Positions 1-11,049 of a stretch of 64,000 nt of DNA are shown here, one piece after another. The notes beneath the pieces are model-generated. The model was not told the DNA's origin, ran no database searches, and saw only the letters and a list, made by a program, of their open reading frames with translations. A program made the position numbers and the translations under genes. The stretch's first letter is position 1, and every line of letters starts with the position of its first letter. This stretch comes from Isoetes taiwanensis (Eukaryota > Streptophyta > Lycopodiopsida > Isoetales > Isoetaceae): NCBI GenBank assembly GCA_021234155.1, contig JAJEKV010000010.1, forward strand, positions 10,086,406-10,150,405. The letters run 5' to 3'.

Positions 1-21
1 AAAGGCTTTTCCAATGCTTAA

Positions 22-3000
22 ATGGAAAATGTTAAGACAGATGCAGAAACCTCTCGTCAATGGGCTTGTTATTTGCTTGCGGCAATGGACATGCTAACCA
101 GACCAACGGATGATTCTCTGAAAATGCCTATGCTAGAGGAAATACTGAAGCATGAGACATCGCCTACTAGTCTCATATGCCTAATAAACTGGTTATTAAT
201 AAGCTGGTATAGTAGAACAGACCAAGTACAAGATGCAATGCGGTTGTATGCAATGGAATTAGATGAAGCAGAGGCCAGCAGGCTGAAACGAGGTAAGATT
301 TTTGCACTCTTTGATCTGTGGGCAGCTGTTTTTGCATGTGATTGGATAGTAGATGAGTTTCAAAGCATGGCCCATGATGAACCTATTGCCAATTGTCTGT
401 GGTTATTCAGTAAGGGAGAGATAACCTATGTCATGCAAGACTTCAATGAATGCTTAAACCTTCATCAGCAAGCAATTGTTGAAGTTGAGAAAATAAAGCC
501 AAGGGAGAGTGTACATAAGATCTCTGGCATGCATAGCATGGAGACTAGATTAGAAGGATTCCTTAGGTTTATCAAGACCAGGTCCACGGCCAGAATAACA
601 AATTGTAAATTATGCTCAAATCAGCAAGAAGACTCCATGGATTTCGTTCGTATTCCCGTTTTATCTCCTGATGGAATCTTATGCGAGGTTGCGAATCCGT
701 ATGTATTAGGGGTTCTGTCTGCTGCCCAAATGCCACTTTTTCTTCTGTTGAGGCAAGAGAAGGATTTCCTTAACAGAGGAATTATACAACATCAGTGTGC
801 TATTGCTGGAGATGGAACATTTCTAAGCGTCACCATCAGTGTGTTATTCACGGGGAATGGGAAGCCATATAAGAAATCAGAATCAGTGTCCCCCACAGGT
901 CTTCAATTGGATTGTGGAATAGAGGAGCTGCTCCATGAAAAGATTGTTAGATGCTTAGAGGAGAAATGCAAGATAGAAGGTGGAGAAAGTAAAGCATGGG
1001 CCTTCTATTATGTTGGATTGCTCCTTCCGGATTCAAAGGCACACAATTTGAAACAAAGCTTACAACATGGGAAATCACCCGTGCTAAGATATCTGGCGTG
1101 CAAGGGATTGGATGAGATAATAACTCAGCCTTATGAGAGACTTGACAATAGTTTGGAGAGAGTGAAATCTGCAGAGGGTGCAATGTTGATTCCTTCCAGA
1201 ATTCATGCACTTTATGATCTTTGGCTAGATTATGAGTCATTAGCAATGTTCAAAGAGGCAAGAAAAACACAAGAAGAACTTAAAAACATTGATAAGAACA
1301 ATCATTTGGCTAAGGGAGTGAGTCTTTATTGTGAAGGAAGGCTTGCTGGCACGATGGGAAGATTTAAAGAAGCCATAAACCTCTTATACAAAGCAATTTC
1401 TGAACTTGAAAAGGTACAGCTAAAGCGAATAGTATTTGGAATAATTGATATGAAAGCAATATTTGCCCACGCATGTCGCAGAACAAGATTTCAAAGCTAA
1501 AGGGTTGGTATCGGTATTCCAGTTAGAGGATGGACAAGCCAATGAAAAGAACTTTGAATTTGAAGCTTATGAAAAGTATTACAAGGACAAGCTCTTTGAT
1601 CATAATCCTACTCAAAATAATGATTTGTATGATATGTTTGGAATGGGTTTCCTAGAGGGTAAAAAACGTCTCTGATGCTCAAAAACGGAGAAGTTGAAAA
1701 GCAAAGGCAACTTTGTTGGAAATATTGAGCTTCTCGGGAGAATGATCCGAGATGCAGTGCAGCTTATGCTACCGCTTTGCTGCTACTACTAAATATTGCA
1801 TGTGAAAGTGCAAATAAGGAAGAAATGGAAAGTTTATTTTATAAATTAGAGAAGACCGAACATGGCCAAGGAGCTCTTCGATCTCTTGCAGAAAATAGTG
1901 CAATTGCCTATTTTTCAATGGGTGAATATGATAAGGCAATTGAGAATCTGAAAGCGGCCATTACCTTTGATATGGATGCAGCTAATAGATCTGATCTTAG
2001 TGCTTTGCGTATATCTTATATTGACTACCACAAGAGAGCATTTCGAAAGATGCAACAGTTCATTATTTTAACAAAAAGCAGTACTCCAGATTTTCTATCA
2101 AAGGCACTTGTATGGGCAGAGAGAGAAAGAGCTCGTGATTTGTTACTCACTATTCAACAGAAAGAAAGTGGCAGTTATCTTAGAAGTGATCTTATAGCAC
2201 GTTTTGATATGGATGATGACGCGGCATTGTCTGAAATTAGTTCAATTTCAGCAGATGCTGGAGATAAGACAGTGTTTATTGTATTTTCAAAACCAACCGA
2301 GGATATGGGTTTGATGTCAGTCTCCAACCCTGATGAACCGATATGCCGTGTATCAATGCTTTCTTATTATGTTCGGGCTGGAGAAGAACCTTGGTTGCAG
2401 ATGTCGGTACATGAGCATAAGGTCATTCGGGAAACCTGGGAAATCGAGGATCTCAAAACCTTTTACAAAATTTATCTGCAAGGAGTGGAGGAAAGATTAG
2501 AGACGCCTTGAAAACCAAGAGGATTGTCTTTGTCACAACTGAGGTACTAGAGTGTGCCTTCTTTCACTTCTTAATTTAAGGACGTTAACTTATGTGATAT
2601 ATTTAATCTTGTGCAGGAAGTAGCCCTCATACCTTTTGCAGCTCTTATAGATAGCCAGGGTAAATATTTGATCGAAAAATATGAAATTTCCACCATTCCA
2701 TTTTTGAGGTTGTTTAAGCATTGTGAGATGCGAAGACGCTATTTGGTGGAGAAAGGAGAAAGTACTAAAGCTCTTATAGTGGCAAATCCACAAGCGAATG
2801 ATCCAAACTTGAAATTACCCTCTGCAGAAAAGGAAGGATTATTTGTGGTTGACATCCTGAACCAGGCGGGCTTGAGCCCAATCCTGTTGATGGGAGATGA
2901 AGCAACAAAGACAGAGGTAGTGACAAGGCTACCACAGAGTTGCTGGATTCACATGTCTTGCCATGCCAAAATTGACGATAAAGTACCAAGCGGGGCGCTT

Positions 3001-3517
3001 AATTTGAGGAGTCAACTATGTGATATGGTTTGCGACATCGGGGCATTAGAGCTAGCAAATGATCTACCTTCAGAAAGAGGAGATATTAAGACTGCAACAA
3101 CTCAAAAAAAAAACCTTTTGACAGCCGAGGAAATACATGAAGGGAAAGATTTAAGGGCTGTTGTCACAGTTCTAGGTGCATGCAACTCGGGAAAGGGACA
3201 ATATTGCGCTGAAGGGACTTTGGGACTTGCTCGTTCCTTCCACCTTGCAGGGGTTCCTACCGTTGTAGCTTCATTATGGCCGGTAGACGATGCAGCAACA
3301 GCTCATCTCATGAAACTGTTGTACGTCAACATGCTTAAAGGTTTTTCAATAGCAGGTGCCCTTAGATAGAGAAGCCATGAGATTTATGATAAATGAGCGC
3401 AATGAGTCCAATCAGCCCAAATATAAGCCATCTCATTGGGCGCCCTTCTTCATATCAGGAAGTCCATTTTCCTCTCTGCATGACATTCTTGCTTCCTCTT
3501 TCAAGGATGATTCATGA
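22..3517 (+). pseudogene. TPR-CHAT domain protein (caspase-like fold), frameshifted
   Basis: The N-terminal ~490 codons are helical and TPR-like, with two similar segments (a FALFDLW or HALYDLW motif followed by a GxFKEAINLLYKAISELEK-like helix). The C-terminal part (about 2330-3470) is a CHAT domain: it keeps the histidine motif HMSCHA near 2950 and the cysteine motif GACNSGKG near 3175, then LWPVDDAAT and a terminal WAPFF block. CHAT domains are clan CD peptidase-like folds; eukaryotic TPR-CHAT proteins are mostly uncharacterised. The reading frame breaks near 1470-1500, 1676-1726, 2495 and 3365. One good intron is visible at about 2542-2614, with donor GAG|gtacta and acceptor tgtgcag|GAAGTAG. 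A stop codon lies directly before the ATG at 22, so true upstream exons may be missing. I infer a recently broken gene, but one-base indels could also be assembly errors. Confidence 0.75.
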
Positions 3518-3625
3518 CATTCTTCTTGCTTCCTCTTCCCATTCCTCTTTCAAGGATGATTCTTATATTGAGTATCCTTGCAAAAAGAGGAAGGATGATT
3601 CTTATACTGAGGATCCTTGCAAATA
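3481..3625 (+). repeat. short direct repeats at the 3' end of the CHAT gene
   Basis: The segments CATTCTTGCTTCCTC and TTTCAAGGATGATTC recur, and a ~37-bp unit starting GATGATTCTTATA and ending ATCCTTGCAAA occurs twice. They sit just after the conserved end of the CHAT domain and would give a variable tail. Confidence 0.7.
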
Positions 3626-3827
3626 GTGCATGATGGTAAAGTAAGCTATAAAGGCAAGCTGCTCAATAAGTATTATATATGTCTATTATTATCTAGAGCA
3701 TACACATCGCGCATCTTCAATTGCTGAGCCCTCAATGGCCACCATGATCTACTATTTTATTTTTTTTGTCTAGTATCATCATGCCAAGGTTTTTTCCCTT
3801 GAAAATCTGTCGAGAGAGGGTTTTTTT

Positions 3828-3920
3828 TTTATCCTAGTAGTAATGGTTGTTCTACCCCATTTGTATAGGTCCCATGGCTCTTGGTCTTCGTGGACACTAA
3901 AATATCTATTCTATTCTATC
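3828..3920 (+). mobile_element. 5'-truncated LINE 3' tail
   Basis: The sequence ends with GTCCCATGG, TTGGTCTTCGTGGACAC and TAAAATA followed by (TATTC)n-like repeats. The same tail, with GTGGACG, TAAAA and a short tandem repeat, occurs at 33801-33913, and on the minus strand at 32303-32903 where it joins a LINE zinc-binding domain. The left border is uncertain. Confidence 0.6.
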
Positions 3921-3926
3921 GTATTA

Positions 3927-3956
3927 CTAGTGACGGTCCCCAGCGTTGCTAGGTAT
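3927..3956 (-). mobile_element. Helitron 3' terminus (degenerate hairpin)
   Basis: Read on the minus strand, an AGCAACGCT hairpin core is followed by GGGACCGTCACTAG and then a T. This is the same ~30-base end as in five other Helitron ends in the window. One arm has a mismatch. The element extends toward higher coordinates; its 5' TC end was not located. Confidence 0.6.
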
Positions 3957-6034
3957 AAGTTCGGCCTATAAATGTTTTGGTCGCAATGAGAAAAGCATGC
4001 AGTAATAATCCAACTTTTATAACTTTTTATTCTAACAAAAACTTTCCAAAGCTTTAACAACATTTAAAAAAAAAACCTAACTCCTTCGTTTTAGATAATA
4101 TTGCATCCGTTAGCTTTGAGTGGTGCTTGTTCATAGCAAGTATGAGTGAGTAAAGTGTTAATCTGAGTGTTTTGAGGTAAAGCTATAATTATAGTCAGTC
4201 TATAACACAAGGCCCCCAAAAAATAACTCGTATTCATTATTATGATAGTAACCAGTATAAGAGTAGTTTTTACTACATGCAATTCACAATGTCAAGGAAA
4301 ACTATATGGCTTTCATAATCACTACTAGTATGATCATAGTTCTTATACTAATTTTGTATCTAACACTAGTTTCTTAAAGTTATTACTAGTTTAAGAGGTG
4401 GTTCTCAAGCGTACATTGTTAATATTATAATTTAAGATGATTTTACATATTAGTTTATCATTATTATATATAATTCTTAACCTAGTTTTAATCCTTCCTA
4501 GTTTTTAAAGAACCATGTTTGGTTTTGCAAGTGTGCTATGGTTTTCGGCACTTGCTTATTTACTATTCTTATTAGCAGTATATTACGTTAGTTTGAGTAG
4601 TTGTTTATTTAATATACTTGGTTTGAGTAGTTGTTTATTTAATATTCAATCCTTAATGTCACTACTGACTTTGAGCATAGTTATTTATGTTAACTAGTAA
4701 TCCTGACTACTATATCTGATTTTGCCCTATTTTTAGAGCGTGATCCTTATTGTAATTATAAACTTGCATTATGTACATTGACTTTTACGGGTTGCATGGT
4801 GTCTATGCTTTGTTTTTTGTTTTCTAATATTATATATAGCATAGCTTTATATTGGGGCAAGTATATGTTTGTACTGATCTTTTTCAATGTATCCTCTGTG
4901 ATATACTAGTTAGTACACGTATTGAGAGCATGCACATATTTTATCCAAATGGTAAAGAGTTATAGCATCAGCATCAAGCAGCTTCCTCGAGCAGTAAAAC
5001 ATAAAATAATGTCGAGCATAAGACTTTGACATTCCTGAGCAATGTTCAAATTTTAGATGCATGGATACTTCAAATAAGTAGCTTCAGGTAGGCAAAAACT
5101 TCGAACAACATGCTTCACTTATATTAAATAAGCGAGACTTTACTGCAGCAATGGAAAACACAAAAACAAGCTTGATTTCAAAGCACGATCCTAATTGCAT
5201 CTGTAAACCCAATTTATTTCCCCAAGAATGGACTCGGCTTCTTTTCAACTGATGGATGCAATCTTGTTCTTATTTATCCTCCTGGATCCAATCGGCTCAC
5301 CCGACCTATATTTTAGCCAATATAAATCTCAATGGTTTTTGTGACCACATTTGATTTTTCTTATAAAATCACTAGGTCAAAACATTCGTTTATCCAAGAC
5401 ATCATTAGGTCAAAGATTCATCCCATGCATTCACCAACCTTCAAATCTAGAACTTGGCATCATGATTGTATATAATTTGTTATGTTTTAAACCAATAAAA
5501 AACACAAGAATTTTATGAGCCTATACATATTGACATTCATGATATCATCAATGTGCAAATCCTGAGCTTCGAGCAAAGGTTTCACGATCGATTCCCCCAT
5601 CATTCTAAGCTATGATATTTTTTTTTTCATGAAGCAAATAGACACAAGTATTATAACCCTCAATAATTCAAAATGCAATAGTTTGTAAAAATGAATATTT
5701 GATCATTGACAGCTAGAGCTTCACGACAATTTGCTTTTCCTTTTATTCGGGATCAGTGGCCATCTGACCCATGGGCAGTTACTGTACAATCATGTACTCT
5801 CTAGTTTCGCTCTAGTTTAGTTTCTACTTTTCTGTTTGTTCTCATTTGTGATTTGTTGTGGGGGGCAGAGCCTCTGAGCTTTGTGAAGACTCATGCCCTC
5901 TTTTTTACATTCGGTCCCATAACTTGGGTGCGTTTAAAGTGGGCGTTAAAAGACTTATCTTATCTTTAAACTCTTATCTTATCTTTAACATAATGTAAAC
6001 CACATTCAACCATTGCAACTCATTTTTTCTAAAA
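3957..6034. other. AT-rich region without recognisable genes
   Basis: Short ORFs only, none with recognisable motifs. The left part probably belongs to the Helitron ending at 3927. A short direct duplication (GGTTTGAGTAGTTGTTTATT) occurs around 4590-4640. Confidence 0.6.
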
Positions 6035-7790
6035 CTAGAGGAACACGCACTGGAGGAACACGCCATGTCCCCGACGTGCCCCTATGTCGGAAGGGGGAAA
6101 ATTTGGGGGTCGGCACATCCGTGCAATGGATGTCCCCTTTTTTTTTTTTGAGATGTTTCTTGGGACATGAGCTACCATTTGGATGGTGGGATTAGCAGAT
6201 GGAGCGGTTTTGGTGCCCCAATACTTAAACCCTACTACATCTATAGGGTTTAGGTTTTGGCAACCTTCCCTACATCTGGAGTGGTTAAGAGCTTGTATGC
6301 AGGGTTTCCTCGAGGGTCTAAGGAGAGACCCCAAGAGAGAGAACAAAAAAACACTCCTCAGGCACCAGTTCCAAAAGTTGCTCTGCTGTGATGGCTCGTA
6401 ACAAGCTGGACGTCATGCCTCGGCCATGCCAGAAAGGCATGGAATGACATTGCAACTCTGGGGTTGCATCCAGAAGGCCAGAGTTACCCTATGGCACATG
6501 TTTGAAGAGCAGATGATTGATGAAATGCCCGTATTGATAAGTACGTGCTATGTTTAGATGAGGAGTGCACTAGGCGAGGTGCATTGAGCGAAAGGTCGGC
6601 TAGTTGCAGCAAGTCGTGTTTGGCTCTGTTGGTTATAATAGTTGGTTCCTAGAGTAAGTTTGATGCTTTAAACTCATGCACGAAGTCAAAACCACATTCC
6701 GAGCTCGGTAGAGTGGCCGAACTGGAGGGATATGCCATGTCCCCGACGTGCCCCTACTTCGAAAAGGGAAAAATTTGGGGGTTGGCACATCTGATGTTCA
6801 TTTTTTTTTTTTTAAAGATGTTTCATTGGACATGAGCTACCATTTGGACGATGGGATTAGCAGATGGAGCTTTTTTGGTGCCCCGATACTTAAACCCTAC
6901 TACATCTGTAGGGTTTAGGTTTTGGCAATCTTCCCTGCCTCTAGAGTGGTTAAGAGCTTGCATGCAGGGTTTCCTCGAGGGTCTGAAAAGAGACCCCAAG
7001 AGAGAGAACAAAAAAACTCTTCCCAGGCACCGGTTCCAAAGTTTCTCCATTGCGATGGCTCGTAACAAGGTGGAGGAGCGTGCCTTGGGCAAAAGCGTGC
7101 CACCATCCATGCCCCCATATGGCGGCTTGTTTAAAGGTGCGGTACTAGCGACATTTGTAACAACTCCACTAATAACAAGATTGCATTTAGATCTAGGCGA
7201 TACCCACTTACCCCCATATCACACATGTTTGAAGAGCAGATGATCAATGAAACACCCCTATAGTTGCACATACCAAGTTGGTTTTGGCTCTGTTGGTCAT
7301 AATAGTTGGTCTCTAGAGTAAATTTGATGCTTTAGACTCATGCGTGAAGTCAAATCCATATTTCGAGCTCGGTAGGGTGACCGAACTGGAGGAACACGCC
7401 ATGTCCCCGACGTGCCCCTACATCGGGGAGGGGAAAATTTGGGGGGTTGTCACATTTGTGCGATGGATGTTCATTTTTTTTTTAGAAGATATCTCATGGG
7501 ACCACGAGCTACTATTTGGGCCGATGGGATTAGCGGATGAAGCGGTTTTGGTATCCGATACTTCAACCCTACTACATATGTAGGGTTTAGGTTTTAACAA
7601 CCTTCCACCCCTTTGGAGTGGTTAAGAGCTTGCATCGCGGGGTTTTCATGGATCGTGATTAAATCTAGAAGGCGGAGTTACCCTAGGAGACATGTTTGAA
7701 GAGCAGACGATGGATCAAATGCCTCTGGCGAAGAGTGCATTGAGCGAAAGGTCGGCTAGTTGCATGTAACAAGTCGGTTTTGAATGACCA
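6035..7790. repeat. ~670-bp tandem repeat, three copies
   Basis: Blocks starting CTGGAGG(A/G)A, continuing CGCCATGTCCCCGACGTGCC and later TACTTAAACCCTACTACAT, recur at about 6048, 6722 and 7385. Copies 1 and 2 share nearly their whole length, including a GGTTTCCTCGAGGGTCT block; copy 3 is more diverged at its right end. ORFs inside differ between copies and show no family motifs, so I treat it as noncoding satellite-like DNA. Confidence 0.85.
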
Positions 7791-7799
7791 TTTAAATGA

Positions 7800-8395
7800 C
7801 CACTTCTTTCCATGTTTCAAATTTTAATGATGAATTGGTGACCTTTCATCACAAGTGATTGCCTATGCCACCACACGTGGTTCACAAACATGCCCACACG
7901 TTTGCAGCACCTATGGTTGTCACCGTTGAGCTATTGCATTTTTACTCGCCACATTTAGTATTCATAGATAAAATAGATAGTTAACTATTATATTCTTCCC
8001 TTTACTATGTAGTTACAAAACACTGGATAAACTTATTTGAGTGATTCCTTCGTTTACTAACTGTATTATTCTTCCTCGAACTTTGTAGTCATTAAACATC
8101 GTGTGTATTTATATGCATGACCACTTCTTTTACATTTAAATATTCTTCCTCGAACTTTGTAGTCATTGAACATCGTGTGTATTTATATGCATGACCATTG
8201 ATCACTTCTTTTACATTTCAATATTTAAATGCTTTGGTGACCTCTCATAACAGGTGGTTGCCACTACACGTAGTTCACGAGACATGTCCACATGTTTGCA
8301 GCACCCGTGGTTGTTGTCACATTATGTATTCATAGATTAAATAGGTAGTTAACTATCCTACTCCTTTCCCAACTATGTGGTCATAACAAATGGCC
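7800..8395. repeat. duplicated flank of the PP2C gene
   Basis: A block starting TTGGTGACC and containing TTTGCAGCACC, then TATTCATAGAT and TAGTTAACTAT, is present at about 7837-8000 and again at 8232-8365. Between them CTTCCTCGAACTTTGTAGTC is itself repeated (about 8070 and 8146). It ends at the first recognisable PP2C exon. Confidence 0.75.
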
Positions 8396-10570
8396 TTTCA
8401 TAACCCTAATATCAAATGCTGGGGTGGAGAAGGGGACGATGATGGAGATCCTCCTCGCCTCTGGGTGCCTAATGGAATGTACCCTGGCACGGCTTTTACT
8501 AGAAGTGTTGGCGACACTGTTGCAGAACGGATTGGCGTGATTGTTGTACCCGAAATTTTGGTCGTGGAGCTCAATAGTTCCCATCCCTTCTTTGTTGTCG
8601 CAAGTGATGGAGTCTTTGAGTTTCTCTCGGTCGGTTTGTTTTTGACATGGTGAGTTAAGCTAAAACCTTAGTGCCTCTTAAAATATTTTTGGACTAGGCG
8701 TGAACTACTATCACGGATCTTTTGCAAAGGGTTCGAGTCAATTCAAAAAGTTAGTCCTTTTCTTGTTGGCTATGTATGATAAGTTTTATACCACAAATTA
8801 CGCAAAAATTTTGATTAAACGCATGTGTGTGGCGGGTTCTTGAGTTTCGAGGACCCACGGGATGCTTGTCGCGACCATTGTTCTTTGAGTCTTATCGTCT
8901 TTGTTTGCGGTATGAAACACGACTGATGATATCACAATCATTGTTGTGCACATTGATGGCTTACATCTTGTAAAGATTGATGGCTTTCATGTCTTGAATT
9001 TAGTAAAACCTACCTTCTTAAAGCATGTATTTTTGAATCTTCTTTCTAAAGTATATGCGGTAGATGCAAATGCATCTTGACGATGAACCCAACCTTTTAG
9101 AGGAGGTATCATCTCGGAAGGTATCCCATGACTATAAGTGTCGATCAAGCTGTTGGGAATGAGACCACAGGGGATTAAATCCGATGCGTCGGGGACTTAT
9201 CATCGGCAAGACTTCGGGGCAATAGAATCTTCACTAGATCTTGCCACAAATTGGACTCCACCATCTACGTCACAACCAAAGACTCTTGAGGAAAAGGTTG
9301 CTAGGTTTATTCTTGGTTAGGATTTAGTGTTAAGCACATATTACTTAACATTCTTCTTTACCATCCCATTCGGGCAAAGATTAAACATATGTTCTGAGAA
9401 AATTCCTTATTTCATGATCTCAGCGATGATCGGTGGCAAACATTTTATGACTACACGGAAGCGGTAGATGTTCACTCTGGAGAAATGATTATTAAATCGG
9501 ATGTGCTTACCTTAGATCTTTGAATAAATCTTGGTTTGGAGATTTTGTTACAAATGTGCGTGAGCTTATTTGTAACAATATCCACATCCGTGTAATTTCT
9601 ATCAATGCATGACTTTGTATTTTTTGAGCGGGTCTTTGAAGGCGGCTTGTTTTCTATATCGTTGCAAGTGGATAATTTGAAGCTTTGATATCTCAGGTAA
9701 GTGTTGTTACAACATTTATGCATGAGAGCATTTCAAATAATTTGCCATGTCTTCTTCTTAATGTGTGTTACTGTAAAAAGGGTGAGAGCAACACGCCGGA
9801 AAATGGACTTGGTACAGTAATCAATCATTACACAAGTGAAGATGGTGGCTACTTTGGGGAGCTTGCCCTTATGTATGTCATCCATTTTCTAAATCATGCA
9901 TTTTTATGCTTTGTTCATTGGTACTCTAAAATGTGGTCTAAATTTTAGGTATAATAAACCACGTCAAGCTTCTATTCGTGCTGTGATGGATGGCGTATTG
10001 TGGAAGTTGAGGCGAGAGGCATTTCGAGGACTATTCTTAATGAAATATTCTAATCAAATTGCAGTAAAATATTTACGCCATGTAGAACTGCTTTCAAGCC
10101 TGAGTAATGCACAATTACTGCGTTTGGCGGATTCCCTTATAGAAGTTCGGTATCAAGGGGGCGAAGAAATTGTTACAAAGGCAGGTCTCTCTATCCAACT
10201 GCTTTTATAGCTTTTGCTGTAATGTTTTCTCGGGAACATTTGCTTCCTGTCAGGACTGCAAACAGGATGCTGCTTTATATATCTGAATAAACTGGGGTTT
10301 CTTAAGGCCTCTGATTTCTTGCATGTTGCAGGATCAAGTGCCTATGGCATTTCACATTATTCATCAAGGTACTGTTGAAGTAATAAGAATGCAAGATCAA
10401 CATGCTTCAGAAGATTGCGTAAGTAGTCAGCAGAGTGCAGATGTATCTGCAGAGGAAGATAAGGCTCTTGAACAAAGCAATATTGGAAGCACATCTCCTG
10501 GCAAGCCGTTAGGAGAGGGAAGTTATTTTGGGGAGTGGCTATTACAAGGTGGTCCTCATCAACATATCAC

Positions 10571-10574
10571 TGTA
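10571..10574. repeat. target-site duplication TGTA (left)
   Basis: TGTA precedes the left TIR at 10575 and is repeated at 15973-15976. Removing the element and one TGTA restores the open reading frame of the PP2C/CNBD exon. A 2-bp reading (GT, with element AGGG...CCCT) is also possible. Confidence 0.75.
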
Positions 10575-11049
10575 GGGTAAAAGAAAGCTAGGGTGTCTTA
10601 CATTTGGCCAAATGTAGAGTAAGAGATGTATCACATTTCAAATACATAACCGTTTTTTCAGTATGTACATAATAGCTATATTATGGAATCTTTTTTTTCG
10701 GAACTACTTGCCACGTCAATTAAAACGCAATCATGAAGCAGATTTCAATTCCCGCCGCTCTTTACCACTCCAAGAAACGCCTGAACGTTAGGAGAATTTT
10801 CCACTTTACGGCTAAAACTTAGCCCGACTCGAGTTTCCCTCCTTCTTGCGGAATTCCTCCAGCTAACCCTAAACCACGCAAGAACCATGATGAACAATGA
10901 AGGAGCAAAATGGCGCGGAAGATTGCAATCGGGAAATGTGACAAAAGAAAATGAAAGCGTAAGATTGATGAAATTTGTAAATTTATATATGATCGGGTTC
11001 AAGATTTACGTCACGTGCAAAGGAGAACTTTAGCGATAAAAGCGTTGGG

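Noticed and set aside
947-1246. Minus-strand ORF opposite the TPR-CHAT gene
   Set aside because: Antisense shadow with no motif.
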